Shown: piece by piece, positions 46,952 to 60,400 of the stretch
How the letters are laid out: the number at the start of each line of letters is the position of its first letter
How positions within the stretch are numbered: position 1 is the stretch's first letter
Assembly: GCF_000002865.3 (NCBI RefSeq)
Contig: NW_001865067.1
Span: forward strand, 176,089 to 240,088
From: Monosiga brevicollis MX1
Taxonomy: Eukaryota; Opisthokonta; Choanoflagellata; Craspedida; Salpingoecidae
Direction: 5' to 3'
DNA length: 64,000 bases
Made by a program: the position numbers and the translations under genes
The notes under the pieces: generated by a model
What the model saw: the letters and a program-made list of their open reading frames with translations, nothing else
Told to the model about the DNA's origin: nothing
The model's database searches: none

Positions 46952-49900
46952 ATGGCTCGCCTTGGTCTCCTCCTCGCCGCCACGCTCTTGGTGGTGGCTG
47001 GCACCAACGCCGAGGTCCTCAACTCTGTCCAAGGTTCGCTTTTTGACAATGCTTGTCTACTTGCTCCGTACCTTGCGTCTCCCTATTGTGTGGGGCATCG
47101 TTCCCGAGTCGTCGGATTGGGAACTTGCTTCTTCTCTTGCACCTTGGCCAAACCACCCACGAATTTTTCGACGTCGACCTCACTCACCACCGTTTGCCTT
47201 GCTTTTCACTCCCCCCTCCCGCACCATTGACTTCAGAGATGATTGAACCTCCTTTCAATCCTCCCGCTCGCCGTTCCGAGATTAGCCTGGTTGTTGACCC
47301 CGACGATTTTATCCCCGATGATCAATGGCCCGAGACAGATGGCCTCGATGAATCGAGCCACCGCCAACGTCGCGACACCTATGGCTTGGGTGATACCATT
47401 CCAGCCAACACAACGGCTGTCGATGTGGTGGGCGGCTTGCGTGATTTTTTTCGCCCCGGCAGCAACGAGTTTGACGCCCTCCTCGTCGACGCCGAAGCCG
47501 GTCAGAGCACCATTCATTTTGCCGACGAGAACGTTGCCCAGGGAAGCTACCCTCACCTGATGAGCGCCAACCTTAAGGCCGTTCTCGACCGCATGGCTGC
47601 CCACGAAGCATATCAAACCCTTCTCGACGCTGGCATCAAGTTTCATGTCTCAAAGGCTTACGAAGCCCCTCCGCTCGACGCGCCCACCAATTCCGAAAAC
47701 CTCCATTACGAGGGTCGCACCCTTGACCTCAAGTTCTGGCGCAACAACCAAGTCGGGATGTATCCCAGCCTGATAGACACGGTCATGCAATTGGCCTGGA
47801 TCTCAGGTGCCGATTTTGTGCGCAACGGTGATGCCCGCATCGAGCTGGCCGTGGTTCCCAACAGCTGTGGCGCCGTCCTCGACGTTGTCTTTGCCCTCGA
47901 TGGCAGTGCCAGTCTGGATGGCTCCTACCAGCAAAGCGGTGGCCACGTTGATCTCTGGGACAAGCAAATTCAGTTTGTCAAGGATGTCACCAGCTACTTT
48001 AGCGTGAGCTCTGAAGAAACCCGCGTTGGCGTCATGTCCTTTCATGGACCCCTCCTCTCCCACTACTCGTACGTCGAGGGCATCCCTGACTGCCCTCAAC
48101 GCAGTATTTGGACTTTTGAGGGTTCCCACTGCGTCTGCTACCCAGACATTGGCTGCACTGGCCCAGACTCAACCTGCCTTGAAGTTGATTTTGCCATCAC
48201 CCCCAACGGCTGCGAGAATCGCTCCGCCGGCGATTATCAACAGGGCAAGTGTGAGATTCGCCACGCCTTTCCCATCAACTGCGATAGCTGTGAGTGCGTT
48301 GGTGGCCCCATCATCTACCCCAACGCCTCCTGGACCCTCTACCAGGACCTGATCGAGACCACCGATCAGTATGCTCTCAACGACCTGCTGGACAACGTCG
48401 AGTTTCCCGCCGGTGCCACTCACCTCTCGTGGGGTCTCGACTTTATCGACCGCGAAATGTTCCGTCTCGCCGCCGGCATGCGTTCCTCCAACAACAGTAT
48501 CCCGCGTGTTCTCATCGTCCTCACCGACGGTCGCTCCAACCCCGGCTTTGAACCCGACGAGTATTCCACCGCGCTCAAGGACAAGGGCATTGAAATTTAT
48601 GCCATCGGCGTCGGTGACTATTACAGCATCGAGGTTCAAGAAATGGCTTCGGAACCCAAGGACCGCCACGCCTTTGAGCTGAGCAACCAGGATGACCTCG
48701 CTCGCCTCGTCGATCGCCTTTCCTACCAGACCTGCTCCATCCCGGCCCTACTCGAGGTCGCTGAGCGCCGCACCGTCTACCTCGACGCCAACGACTACAT
48801 TTATTATCGGGGCCAGTGCTCCGTCGGCTCACAGTACATTGCCAACAACGTCATTGTTGAGCTCCAGGGCAAGGGAGGTCGCACGGATGCCTTTGTGGAT
48901 TCATCCACCCCACAGCCTGGGCAATTTCGCCACGCCCTCGCCATCGATGCCGGCCTCAACGAGTTTGACTATGGTCTACACAGTCGCATCGTGGACAACG
49001 CCGTCGCCCCCGTTTACATTGCCCTCCGTGGCTCGTCCAGTGCCCCGTCCAGCGTGGCCGACGTTCGCTTCTACAACCTCCTCTTTTCCGCCTTTGAAGT
49101 GAACGCGACCCTCCTCGAGGGTGCGAGTGCTGGCACCGAGGTTCTCGCCGCTCCTAGCATGGTCGCCATTGCCGGTTCCATCCCCACCTACTCGTTCCAA
49201 CTGGACTCGACCATCAACGGTGACGGCAAATTCTCCATCGATTCGGCCGGCCGCATCTTTGTCCAGCAAGGTGGTTCAGCCCTGGATCGCGAGACCAAGT
49301 CCACGTACAAAATTAAGCTCTGGGCCTACCACTCCGACAACCGCTGCCTTGTTAGCTATCAGCTCATCACCATCCACCTCACGGACGTCGATGACACGGC
49401 CCCGGTCTTCGAGCCATCCACCTATACCCTCGACCTCCAGGAGACCACGGTCAACCATCGCAGTCGTCGTTCTGTCAATGAAGTGGTCCTGCGGCTCTCC
49501 GCCACCGACGCCGATGGCAGCAGCGTCCTCACCTACTCCTTCACCGATTCAGCCAGCCAGAGCCAGACCATCTTGGGCCTCAACAGCAGCTCGGGCGAGC
49601 TTACCCAGCTCGTAGAGCTGGACTACGAGTCGGTGGACCTCACCTCCTTCACCCTCAAGGTGACCGCCACCGACAGCGCTGGCCAGGAATCCGACCCGCC
49701 GGCCACCATCAACGTCAACATCATCGATGGTGACGACAGCCCCTTCTTTGATGGCCTCGTCGAAGGCTGGGTCACACCCACCCTGCCCATTTACGTGTCT
49801 TCTTCTTTTGGTTCCTTCCACAGCGTCCCCGTGATTGATGATGAGAAGGTGGAATTTCAGCAGGACTTTGGCTGCCGCATCCAAAGCTACACCGGTCCCG

Positions 49901-52900
49901 CCTCGGTCACCAGCGCCAACTTTGGCATTCGCACCGAAAGTGCCTCATGCGCAGTTGACGTTGCTGAGACCATTCCCGCCGCAGCCCTGGGCAGCAATAT
50001 CCGCCTGACCATCGAGCTCTACGATCGCCAGAACACGGGCGTGGTCTTTGACTCAGCCATTCTAAACATGACGGTTCTGCGCGCCAACATTTACGGGCCC
50101 CAGTTTGACCAGGAGACGTACACCCGGCGCATTTCGGTCGTCGAGCCTGTGGGCAGCCTGGTCCTTGATCCGCTCGTCACAGACGCAGACAGCGAGTCAT
50201 TCACCTGCCATATCGCCTCCATCCCCAATACGTGGCGCTCCAGCGTCGCCTTTGGTAGCGACTGCAAGCTGTATGTAACTGGTCTGATCCCGTTGCCGAC
50301 ATCACCTACCTCCACCGCCTCCATTCTCATGTACGCATCGGACGGTGCGCACAACTCGACCTTTGCGACACTCGTCCTCATCCCCTACATGGGCTGCTAT
50401 TTCGCGGCCGATGACACCTGTGATGATACCATTTATGCCTGTGCCGGCAACGTCGTCAACGCTAGCACCTGCTCCTGTGCTACTGCCGAGGCTGTCCCGG
50501 GCACCAACTGCGACGGTGACGGCATTGACTATTGTGAGGCTGCCGATTGTCAATATGATACGAATTGCGAGGAAATGATTGGTTATGGTGGTGCTACGTG
50601 CGACTGCCCCGTTGGCTTTTCGGGCCCGCGCTGTGAGGTGCCTCCCACGGACCCCTGTGCCGACAAGAACTGTGTCAATGGCGAATGCGTGCCCAAGCGC
50701 ACCGGTGACTTTAGCCTCGACATTGACAATGACGCCGACTGCGCGTGCGAAGATGGTTGGATGGGCGAGCTCTGCAACGAGACCGATACCTCTCCTGACC
50801 CCTGCCTGAACAACGAGTGTCAAAATGGTGCCACCTGCATCCGGGAGGCCCCAACTGCGGGTGAGGCCAAGACGGAGTACAGCTGCCAGTGTGTCGAAGG
50901 CACCTCAGGTGACTATTGTGAGCTCAACCGCGGCGAGTGTGATCCGGCTGGACAGTGCACCACTGGTGATTGTGCCACTTCCTTCTGCCGCGGCGGCACC
51001 TGCGTTGCCGATGCCTTCAACGGCACTTGCTCGTGCCCGGACGGCACCAAGGGCGAGATTTGCGACGAAGAAGACGAAAGCGAGGACTTGTGCGACCCCA
51101 ACCCTTGCCTGAATGGCGGCACCTGTGTCCGCGTGTCCTCGGATCGCTTTGGTGGCCTGGACAGCTTTGTGTGCGAGTGTGTGGCTGGTCGCACGGGTCT
51201 GCTGTGCGAGATGACGGAGGGCGAGTGCGCTCGCTGCCCCACTGACCAGGGTGCCATTTGCGTGCCTGCTGTCGGTGATGCCCCCGTGTGCTCGTGCCCT
51301 TCGGACTTGACGAGCCGTCTATGCGATACTGATTATGAAAAGTGTGGCACCGACTTTTGTCCCGAGGGCTCCTTTTGCATGCCTTCGGATAACGGTGGCT
51401 ACTGTGCGTGCCCAGGCAACTTCTCCCTCTCGGGTCAGGATGATTCGCGCTGCAGCTCGAACGATGACTGTCAGACCGAAGGTTTTTGCCCTGATGGCGT
51501 CGTGTGTCTTCCCTCACCCGCGGGAGGCCAGTGCAACTGCCCCGAAGGCTACTCGGGTCGCCAATGCCAGTTGAGCACACTCAACTGCTCCTCGTGCCCG
51601 GGCAACCAGCAGTGCGAGGCCTCGGCCAGTGGTGGTGTCTGTGCCTGTCCCGTGGTCAACGGGCTCTGTGCCTACGACGATGATTGCATCCAGCGCGTGA
51701 ACTGCTCTGATGCCAGCACCTCCTCAGCTAGCAAGAGCGCTATGGCCGATGGCACGCTCGTGGGCATCATCATTGCCGCTCTCTTCGCCGTCATCCTACT
51801 CATTGTACTGATTTGGTATCTTTGCTGCCGTCCCGGTGGTCTCTGTGCCGCTGCCAAGACGCAGCCGGAGCAGCCCACCTACGAGGCCGTGGAAGAGCAG
51901 CAGCACTTTTCGAACCCCACTTTTGCATCGCCGGGCGCTGTCAACCACATGGGTGTAGATGCTGTCGACAACCCCTTTTACGGCGTGAGTGCTATGGCAG
52001 ACACGTATGGTAGCAACAACACCTATGACGGCAGCGCCACGTTGCGCAGCAACAGCAACCTGCAAATGGAGGCTGGTCGGTTGCGCCTTGCCTCGGTCAG
52101 CCGGCACAATCCTCTCTCTGGCGAAGAGTCCTCCACTGATCCCACCATGGACGCAGCCAGCAATCCCATGTGTAAGTGAAAACACCAGTCACCTTTGTTC
52201 TTGCCACCTTTCCTTCCCCTCGGTGGTCGTCTCATTCTGTTTGTTTGTTTGTTTGTTTGGCATGCTTTTGCTAGATGGCCTGAGCCAAGACGCAATGGCA
52301 CAGGGCTCGACGTATGGAGCTACTTCTCGCATGTCCAGCAATCCCGGCTACCTGGAACAAGGTGCCAACTACGACTCGGCTTCAGGCCCCAGCGCCCGCT
52401 ACGCACCCAACCCTGGATACAACGACGTTGGTGGTGATACTTACGACGTGGCCACCCCTGGTGGTGGACAGGCGGCGTACGACAGTGCCTCGGGTACCCC
52501 GATGACGTATGGCAGCACTGGTGCGGCTGTAGCCGGACAGGCGGTAGCCATGCCTTCATCGTCCTCAAAGTCCCCGTACGACTCGGCTAGCAACCATGCG
52601 AACGCCGGTGGGTACGATCGGGCCAGTCAGAACAAGGCTGGCTATGACTCGGCGGCACGCCAAAGTGCTGGCGCTTACGACTCTGCCGCGCCGGGCGGTG
52701 CGGCCACCATGGGCTCTGCGGGAAGCGTAAACCGCGGTGCCTTCGCCTCTTCCTCGCAACAATCGAGTGCTGCATATGATAGTGCGCGTGGCGGAGCTCA
52801 GGGCAATCCGTATGACTCAGCTGCCTCGGGTGCGGGTGCGTATGACCGGGCGGCCACCTCGGGTGGTTACGACTCGGCGGCGCCGGGATCTGGTGCTTAC

Positions 52901-53302
52901 GACACTGCGGCAGGTAGCCAAGCTGCCTTTGGCTTTTCCAGTGCCCAGGCGGGTGCTGCATCCTCTGGTCAAGTTGCCGGTGCGCAACAGCTATCCCCCT
53001 ATGATATGGCGGGCAGTAGCAACTCGCATGGCTATGACACGGCCGCGGCTCAAAACAGCAACTATGACACGGCTGCCCCCCAAATCTCGCGTTCGGGCAA
53101 GCCGGCATACGACACCGCCGCTGCCGCCCGCGGCATGCCCACAGCCTCGGCCTATGACAGCGCAGCCGCCTATGATCGCGCGGCTGGCTCGAATGGTTAC
53201 GACGTCGCGGCTCCTTCAGATCCTGCGTATGACCGTGGTACCGCCCCGGCCAGTTCAGGCTATGACACAGCCGTTCGCGATACAACCTATGATCGCGCAT
53301 AA
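46952..53302 (+). CDS. Large cell-surface protein: VWA, cadherin repeats, EGF repeats, one TM, Y-D-x-A repeat tail
   Basis: Three exons in phase: 46952-47033, 47237-52171, 52275-53302; 2,014 residues. A signal peptide (MARLGLLLAATLLVVAGTNA) is followed by a VWA-type domain at about 242-522 with MIDAS DGSAS and LTDGRSNPG, interrupted by a Cys-rich insert of about 75 residues. At least two cadherin-type repeats lie at about 648-862 (LDRETKSTY, LTDVDDTAPVF, LSATDADGS, NIIDGDDSPFF). Then come a beta-rich part and several EGF-like modules at about 1166-1480 (CACEDGWMGELC, CLNGGTCVRV). The TM is near 1536-1558 (LVGIIIAALFAVILLIVLIW) followed by CCRPGGLC. The 455-residue tail is Gly/Ala/Ser-rich with two NPxF/NPFY-like sites and 21 YDxA motifs. 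Probably an adhesion receptor at the plasma membrane whose tail is phosphorylated by tyrosine kinases (inference). Confidence 0.9.
52368..53302 (+). repeat. Y-D-x-A degenerate repeat array in the cytoplasmic tail
   Basis: Twenty-one copies of Tyr-Asp-[Ser/Thr/Arg/Val/Met]-Ala plus one YDRG, spaced about 6-38 residues apart, nearly all in the last exon. The DNA unit is TAYGACWSKGC-like; codons vary (TAC/TAT, GAC/GAT, TCG/AGC/ACG/CGG/CGC), so the motif is conserved as protein rather than as DNA. Confidence 0.9.
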
Positions 53303-54495
53303 TCGACACGGCTTGCGTTGTCGTGTGTGCCTGGCAGCACGATTCTTCGTGCCGATGGTTTTATGCCGTACATGGCGTGACCACGACCACGCGCACAGTG
53401 TTCCGGTGCCCGCTCGTGACGATTTGCGGCTCACATCTGAACTCTTCACACAATGAATTCGCTGGTGTGAGACCTGCTCTTGCGCACCAGCCTTGTCGGT
53501 TCCCTTGTCTCGTTGAGATTCCGTGTCATACGTCCCTGTTCTGTTATTCTGCTTTTTGTTTTGAGCGTGCCGTGCTGTTTGTCAAATGATTTTGTTTTGT
53601 TTTACCCGTCTCGAGCCGCTGGGTGGCCCTCGCCTGATTTATATCGTGTCTCTCTGCTCGATTGTGTTACGAGCTCCGTGTTGTTCAACTCCTTGTCGTG
53701 GATCAGATTTGTCTTAGAACCCGTCTATTTTGTTGGTTGGGCGGAAACAGGGCTTTCAATTGTTCTGCATCTTGTTCCCGCAATACATCTTCTTCCCCAT
53801 TTGTTTCCTTTTTCTTGTTTTTTGTTTTTGTTTTTCTTTTGCTAGATGGGCCGTGTCAGTATGGGCACGATCAGCAGTTCTGTGTGCTGTGGTGCAATGC
53901 CCCACTGACATGTCGACTCTTGCAAACTTTACTGCTGATTGCAGTGGTCATATTTGCATGATACCGCACCATCTTCCCGCGTCATACTTTTGTATATCCT
54001 TGATGTGCTGGGTGCTCCTCTCGAGCGTCCTTTGTTTGCGCTTGAGCCTTTGCCTGCGTGGTCGGCTCATCTTGAGCAACTATCCAGCTCTCATCTCCTT
54101 GCGTCATGGCAAACATGTTTTGTGCGTTGTATGCTGTGCTGTTGTTTCACGTGCCGTACTGATCTACACTACAATTGACTTTTTTTTCCTTGAAAGCATG
54201 TCAAGTCATGACTGGATTTTAGAGCTGATGATGATGATAAGAAAATAAGTCTTGTGACAGCAAAGTGGATTTGAGGCATCGATTTGGACTAAAAAGGCGG
54301 CCGTCATTCACACATCCACAAGTCCACATCTCCTACACACAATGTGGTTTTCAAAATCCATCAGACAAACAACACAACAACGCGCAAAAGTTCCTTCATC
54401 AGGTCACGAAATGTATCCAAAGGGTGCTAGCATATAAACAGAAAATCAAAGATGGTATGCGTAGACCAAGGTCGAGTTGGCTTGCTTGTATCAAA
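53303..54495. other. Convergent intergenic region
   Basis: 3' flanks of the two large membrane-protein genes. T-rich on the + strand; open frames here are short and non-homologous. No RNA gene is recognised. Confidence 0.55.
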
Positions 54496-57400
54496 CTAGA
54501 CAGCCGAGGCGTTGACATCCTCCAATGATCCATCCGTGGCCACGTAGCGGGTCAAGAGGCATGCCAAGCCGACGTCATCATCCTCTTTGAAGAGATTCAA
54601 GAGATCTCGCACACACGTGGCGCGGAAGAATTTGCCTTTGAGCACAAAACCTCCTTCGGCTTCCCGGAAGAGATAATGGTGTGGGGCCCCACCCGACATC
54701 AGGGAAACCACATAGGCGTTTTGAGCCTTTTCACTGGTTCGCACCAAATAGATGCCTTCGCCTTCAGAGCGCGAGAGATCATGGGCGGCACTACGTAGGA
54801 TGCGGTCCGCCTGTTCGCGAGAAAGGTCTCGGTGCAACCAAGGATCCCGGGCCTCTGCTACCTCAAAGCCAAAATCTCCGTCGGCGTCGGTTTCGTTTTC
54901 CTGTAGTTCTGTGGTCAAGAGAGCAGCAGCTTGCAGCAATTGAGCTCGTCGAGCGTTCGAGCGCACCTCTACGTCCTCGTAGCCCGCAGAAATCGAGCCA
55001 TGCCGCTGTGTGGGCTTGCGTTGAAGCGAGGCCGAAGAAGTATTCGGTGTCTCATCGACCTCAGTCTCCAGTCCCGGCTCTACTTCGCCACCATCGTCGG
55101 CGCTTGTCAAGCGTGGAAACATGCGTTGTCCAAATGTGCGATTCTCCATTGTGCTCGCGGATGAGGATTTGCGCCGTCCTTTGACAATGCGCGTGTGTTG
55201 ATCGACCTCCACGTCCAAGAGCGAGTCATCTACGAAAGCGCCTAGCTTTTGGCCACGCCGCACCACGCGCGCCATCTACGTGCATTATGTTGCAAGGTCG
55301 AGCAAGGCGCGTGAATGGACGTAGGATCAGAGTGTGACACTGGACACATTCATAGAAAAAAAGAGTTTTTGTCAACCGCAACCTACCACGGCAACCCGGC
55401 GCGCAGTAGGGCGATTGCGCCGCATGGCATCATCGTGGCCCTCGTACTGCTCCGGTTGCCAGTCCTCTGGCGGGGGCGGCGGGGGCGGTGATGAGCCCCG
55501 CTTGGGCGGCGGTGGGGGAGGTTCCTCGACCTGTCCAGCAATGCATGAGCCAGAAAGAATGATCACCACTCTTCAGGCCGACAATAATGTGCGAGCGCAG
55601 GGAAACGAAAGAGGCTTGGTTAGCACGCACCTGCAAGGGCTCGCGCGGTGGCACCATTGGTGGAGGTAAAGGCGGCGGCACTTCCTCCGATTCTGGAGCC
55701 GGGACCGGTTCACGAACGGGAATGGGCGGAGGCACAGCTGGCTCGCGCTCCTCAGGAGGATCCAGCTCGTCCACTTCAGCTGCTCCGACGTCACGCTGTT
55801 CTTGCTGCAGATAATAAAGGAAACGAAAAGGAAGACAAACGAGGGACCCCCGAGGTCAGAAAACACCCCGGCGATGCAAACAGGAGATGTGCACATACGC
55901 ATGAGAAGTTAGAGCAAGCATCAGTACGGGAGCGCATGTTGATAAGGAACTGACTCTCATGTAGACGACGAAGCTGCCCTCGGGTTGATGCCGCAGCATC
56001 TCGGTGGCCTCCCAGCGGACGATCGTGGGTTGATACCAGGCAAACCACTGCGCCGCATCCAGTGGCTGCCAAGCTGTTGAGCGCGACGGGCCGCGTTGGG
56101 CTGAGTATGGCAGCTGGAAATTCAACCTGCCGTCGCGCACAGCGCGGGCAATGGCTTCCCGGGTCTTATCGCCTGCCTCGATCTTAATGCGAATGGAGCC
56201 GGCTTCAAATTCAACCGAGGTAAGATCGGATATATCAATGCCCGCGGCCATCAGGGCTGCAAGTACCGCTTCTGAGGCAGTGGCCTGCTGCTGAGGATCA
56301 AGAAAGGTACCAAAGACGCTGGCATAGTTTTCGTCACATGTCAGCGTGACTATGAAACACAAGACAGGGCATCGTGAATTGTGAATCGTTTGCAAAAGGC
56401 AACATGAAGCGGCGCGCCGACCAAAATGTTCACATCGCTAGCATGAGACCACACACTTTCGGAGCCAGTGTCCGCCAAAACTACAGGCTCAAGGTATGCA
56501 TTGCCCTGGCGATATTGCATGTCAGAGGGCATTGGTGTTTCGTAGTCGTTTTCAACCGTGTCGGTGACGCCGATGGGCGCCTACACACATATGAAGCGCA
56601 AAAGCAGGTGTCAAATGCATGTGCAAGCTTCGTGCCCCCCACTTACTCAACGCGCCACACACACACACACACACACAACCACGATAGAGGGGCTTCAAAT
56701 GGGTTTTGGACAGTCAAGCTCGGCAATGACAGGATACCTCATCGACGCCTTCTACGTAAAGTTGTTCCTCAATATTTGTCAGGGACATCAAAACGGCGTG
56801 GTTGACCGACTCGTGCAACACATCCATCTCAGCAAAAGTCTAAAATGCCAAGCACCGCCAGAATCAACCCAAGAACAGAATGTGAAAGAGAATGAAAAAA
56901 TATACGGCCCTCGTCGGTGCACATGCCGCCTTTGCACTTTCTGTCATCAACGGTTTTGGAGATGAGATGAGCTGAATCGACGGGACGCGTACCAGATTTG
57001 CGTCGTCCACAATACTCTCAAACAGCGAATCATAGAGGCTTGTTTCACGTTGAGCGAAGTGGCGAGTCACTTCCAGCTCGATGCACTCGTCAATCAGTTG
57101 ACCCATCACGGCCATCTCGACGAGGTCTGCCAGCCTGATCCCCAGAAAATTCAAAACATACAAAAAGATCATAAAAGAGGCCCAAGGTCAAGATGACGAT
57201 GCAGAGGCAGCTTGGGGAAAAAAAAAAAAAAAAAACAGAGTACGCACTTGTCTTTGTCACTCAGCTGGGCACTTGACGCTGTCAATGGAACGTCATAGAG
57301 TGGAGTCCGTTGATAAGATCGGAAACTGGGCTGCAGTCCACCAAGTTCATCACGTAGCGCCCACCGCAAACCCGGACGGGGCACGGGCGCGGCATAATGT

Positions 57401-60400
57401 GCCACGAGGTCTGCGCCACGCAAACATTTGAGCATTTAGTCGAACAGGGTAAATGACGCCAGTTTGCAGCAGACCAGTGGCCACCTCCCAAAGACGCCGA
57501 CACTGAGATGTAATGGGTGACCCACAAACCTGGAAGATACCCGAAGCGCGGCTGCTGGAAGGGATAATCGTCGCTCATTTTTGGATCTAGAAAATATGCA
57601 TCGTCTGACACTTCAATAGCCACATGTCTCACCTTGACACCAAGTTCGCACAAGGGACAAAGCGGCCAAAACACGCGCGCGTAAGAGCATGATGGCAAAG
57701 CAACGAGAAAGACCAGGCCCCGTCACATACTCGGCGGCGTTCGCGGACAGCAATAAAGTGTGGTTGGCTTGGCGGCAAAGGCAAAGGCGCCACGCTGCTC
57801 GAAAAAAAAAAAAAAAAGCATGGCGCAAAAACACCATAAAACACAGTGTGAGTTGCTGAGTGCTCCAAGACAAGGTAGGTTATCAAGTGTTCTCAGTTGA
57901 CAGACAAATTGTCACGACAGCCTCGAACAGCAGCTTGCCTGGGCACTGTGCGCGGTGGGACATTAGCTGCGTCGGCGTTGAAAGTGGGGTTCATAAACGT
58001 TGCACTTGGCTGTGCGCGAGATGAGGAACGTGCTGGGGCCTGCAATCACCAAGCAAAGACCAGACAAGCAAAGCTTAATCAAGTGTGGCCAGAGACGGAG
58101 TTGGTTGAGGGACACATGGACGACGCATGTGGGCCTGTGAGCGACCAACCTGTGGTACGGCCGCCGCGAGAGAATGAACGACCGGCATCTTGGATCCTGC
58201 TCCCGACTGTGGGAGAACCGTTCGGGGCGTTTCGCGGCGCGTTGCCGTGGGGGCTGAGCTTGACGCCCCTGCGAAGGGCCGAGGACTCATAGGCAGCTGA
58301 GGTGCGCCCAGCGGTGCCGGAACAATGGGCGGGTCTTCCAATGCTGCCGAGACATTAATTTTCTGGTGTGTACGTCGGTAGTATATGCAGCACGGTATCA
58401 GCAATAGCAAGAGCAATAACAGGAGCAGAAACCACAGGTTGTCATTCTTTGGGCTGGGCTGGGCAACAGCAATAATGCCCAGCGTGGTCGATGTGGCCTC
58501 GGTTGTATTGGCTGGAACGTAGCGTCTTTTGGTTGTTGTCGTGGTGGTCGTTGTGGTAGTTGTGGTTGTAGTTGTAGTTGTAGTTGTTGTCGTCGTCGTG
58601 GTGGTTGTCGTTGTGGTTGTCGTCGTCGTCGTGGTGGTTGTCGTCGTGGTTGTCGTGGTTGTCGTGGTTGTCGTCGTGGTGGTTGTCGTAGTGGTTGTGG
58701 TGGTCGTTGTTGGCAGCGACTTGACCGTCATGCTTAAATCTTGCTCGGCGTACACGCACACAAAGTCTGTTCGCTCGGCTTTGAACGTGGTGCTCAGGAA
58801 CTGACCAGCATATGGGGTCAAGGCCGTTCCCACAGAGACCCGGCCAGTGTCACTTTTTGTGGAAAAGACATTCGAATAGTTCTATTCGTGTTGAGAGAGT
58901 AGAGGAGCGGATGAGTGGGTGTGAGTGGATGTGAGCTCAAGATGCCGACAAGTAGAGGAGCAAAAGAAATGGGGCATACCGTGACGAGGTAGGAGACCTC
59001 GCGTCCAATATTGAACGATGAATCAAATCCATTGATATTGACGCTTGTCCAGCGGGGTCGAGCGATTTCATAATTATAGGTTTGATCAAAGTTATAGTCG
59101 ATCACAAAGTTCGTCTGATCGAGATTCTCAGTTACCAAGGTCAACGTGGCCGAGGCGTCAACACGAAAGTAGAGCGTGGCCTCACAGTTGCTGGTATCTG
59201 GGGCACGAACGCTGACGAAGAGCGTATCGCCGCTACCTCGAGGGATGCGAAGCGAGAGCTGTGCGCTTAAACTCGTATCGGAGAAGTTGTGTACCAGAGG
59301 GCCGGGCAACGGTTCCACGATGGATGCAAAGAGCAGGCAGGCCCCAGCTGTGACATCAAGTACGACAATGACGTCCACGTCATTATCCGCACAGGTCGGA
59401 GAAAAATATCGGTAGCCACCAGCCAGAATCTCCATGGACGGAGTGTTGGCAGACGCAAGAGATCCCGATCCAGAACAGCATGGCACAGTGAGGGGGGCGT
59501 CACACAGTGTTTCTCGCAGTGAGTCGACCACCTCAGAGACGAATTGAATGGATTCAATCTCGAAGAAACGGTCCTCTGAGCCAGCAATGGTCCGAAGCTC
59601 CAAGCGTTGGGCGGCTGCGTCGCTGGACGAGGTGCTGGACTGGAAACGGTCGAGGAAGGCCGTTACAACGAGCAACTTTGGGTGAGGTAGCATGCAGCTG
59701 CAAGAAAGCTATGCATAGGGCTTGAGCGGAAAACAAATCCAGGTTTGGGTGTTCACTCACGCTGATGATACCAATGGTAAAAATGGTTATGCCATTATCA
59801 CGTAAGTCTCTTGCAGGCAGAACGATCTAGAGTACACGGGGTGGCGCGGTTCCGTTACGTGTTCGGCAAAGCACAAGAGGTCGAACGAGGCGGCGCAGGC
59901 AAGTAGACGATAATACCAACGTCGTCCGTAGATTTGCCATCAGAGATCAGCACCAAGTAATGCTCAATGTCCATGGTGGTGCGCATTCCATATTGGGCAG
60001 CAAACCTGTGGAGAGCAGACGTAATGAGCAGTGTCCAACCCACAAGCCAGGACGGGTTGCGCCATTGGATGCAGCCTTCGGACGCAGCCATTGGATGCAG
60101 CCTGAATCGCTGGGCGCTGAGGCAGCAACGACACGCACATGTTCTCTTCGACATAGGTGAGAGCCTTGCCCGTATAAGTTTCGCCAATCTCTCGTTTGGT
60201 CTGCCAGGAACGGCACAAGGGATTGAACAATAGGCAAGGGTTGAGATGAGACAGAGGAAAGCTCTACTTGACCGATTGTGATAGGCATGGGTACCCGAGA
60301 CGAACTCGCTGAACAGCACATTGAGCTTCTTCTGAAGAGTCGTACGTGTCAAGATCAAACTCCTTGCTGACATTGGTGCTAAAAGGGTGGAGTCATGAGA

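Noticed and set aside
58529-58804. Long poly-valine open frame on the plus strand
   Set aside because: Antisense shadow of the poly-Thr stalk in the minus-strand receptor-like gene.
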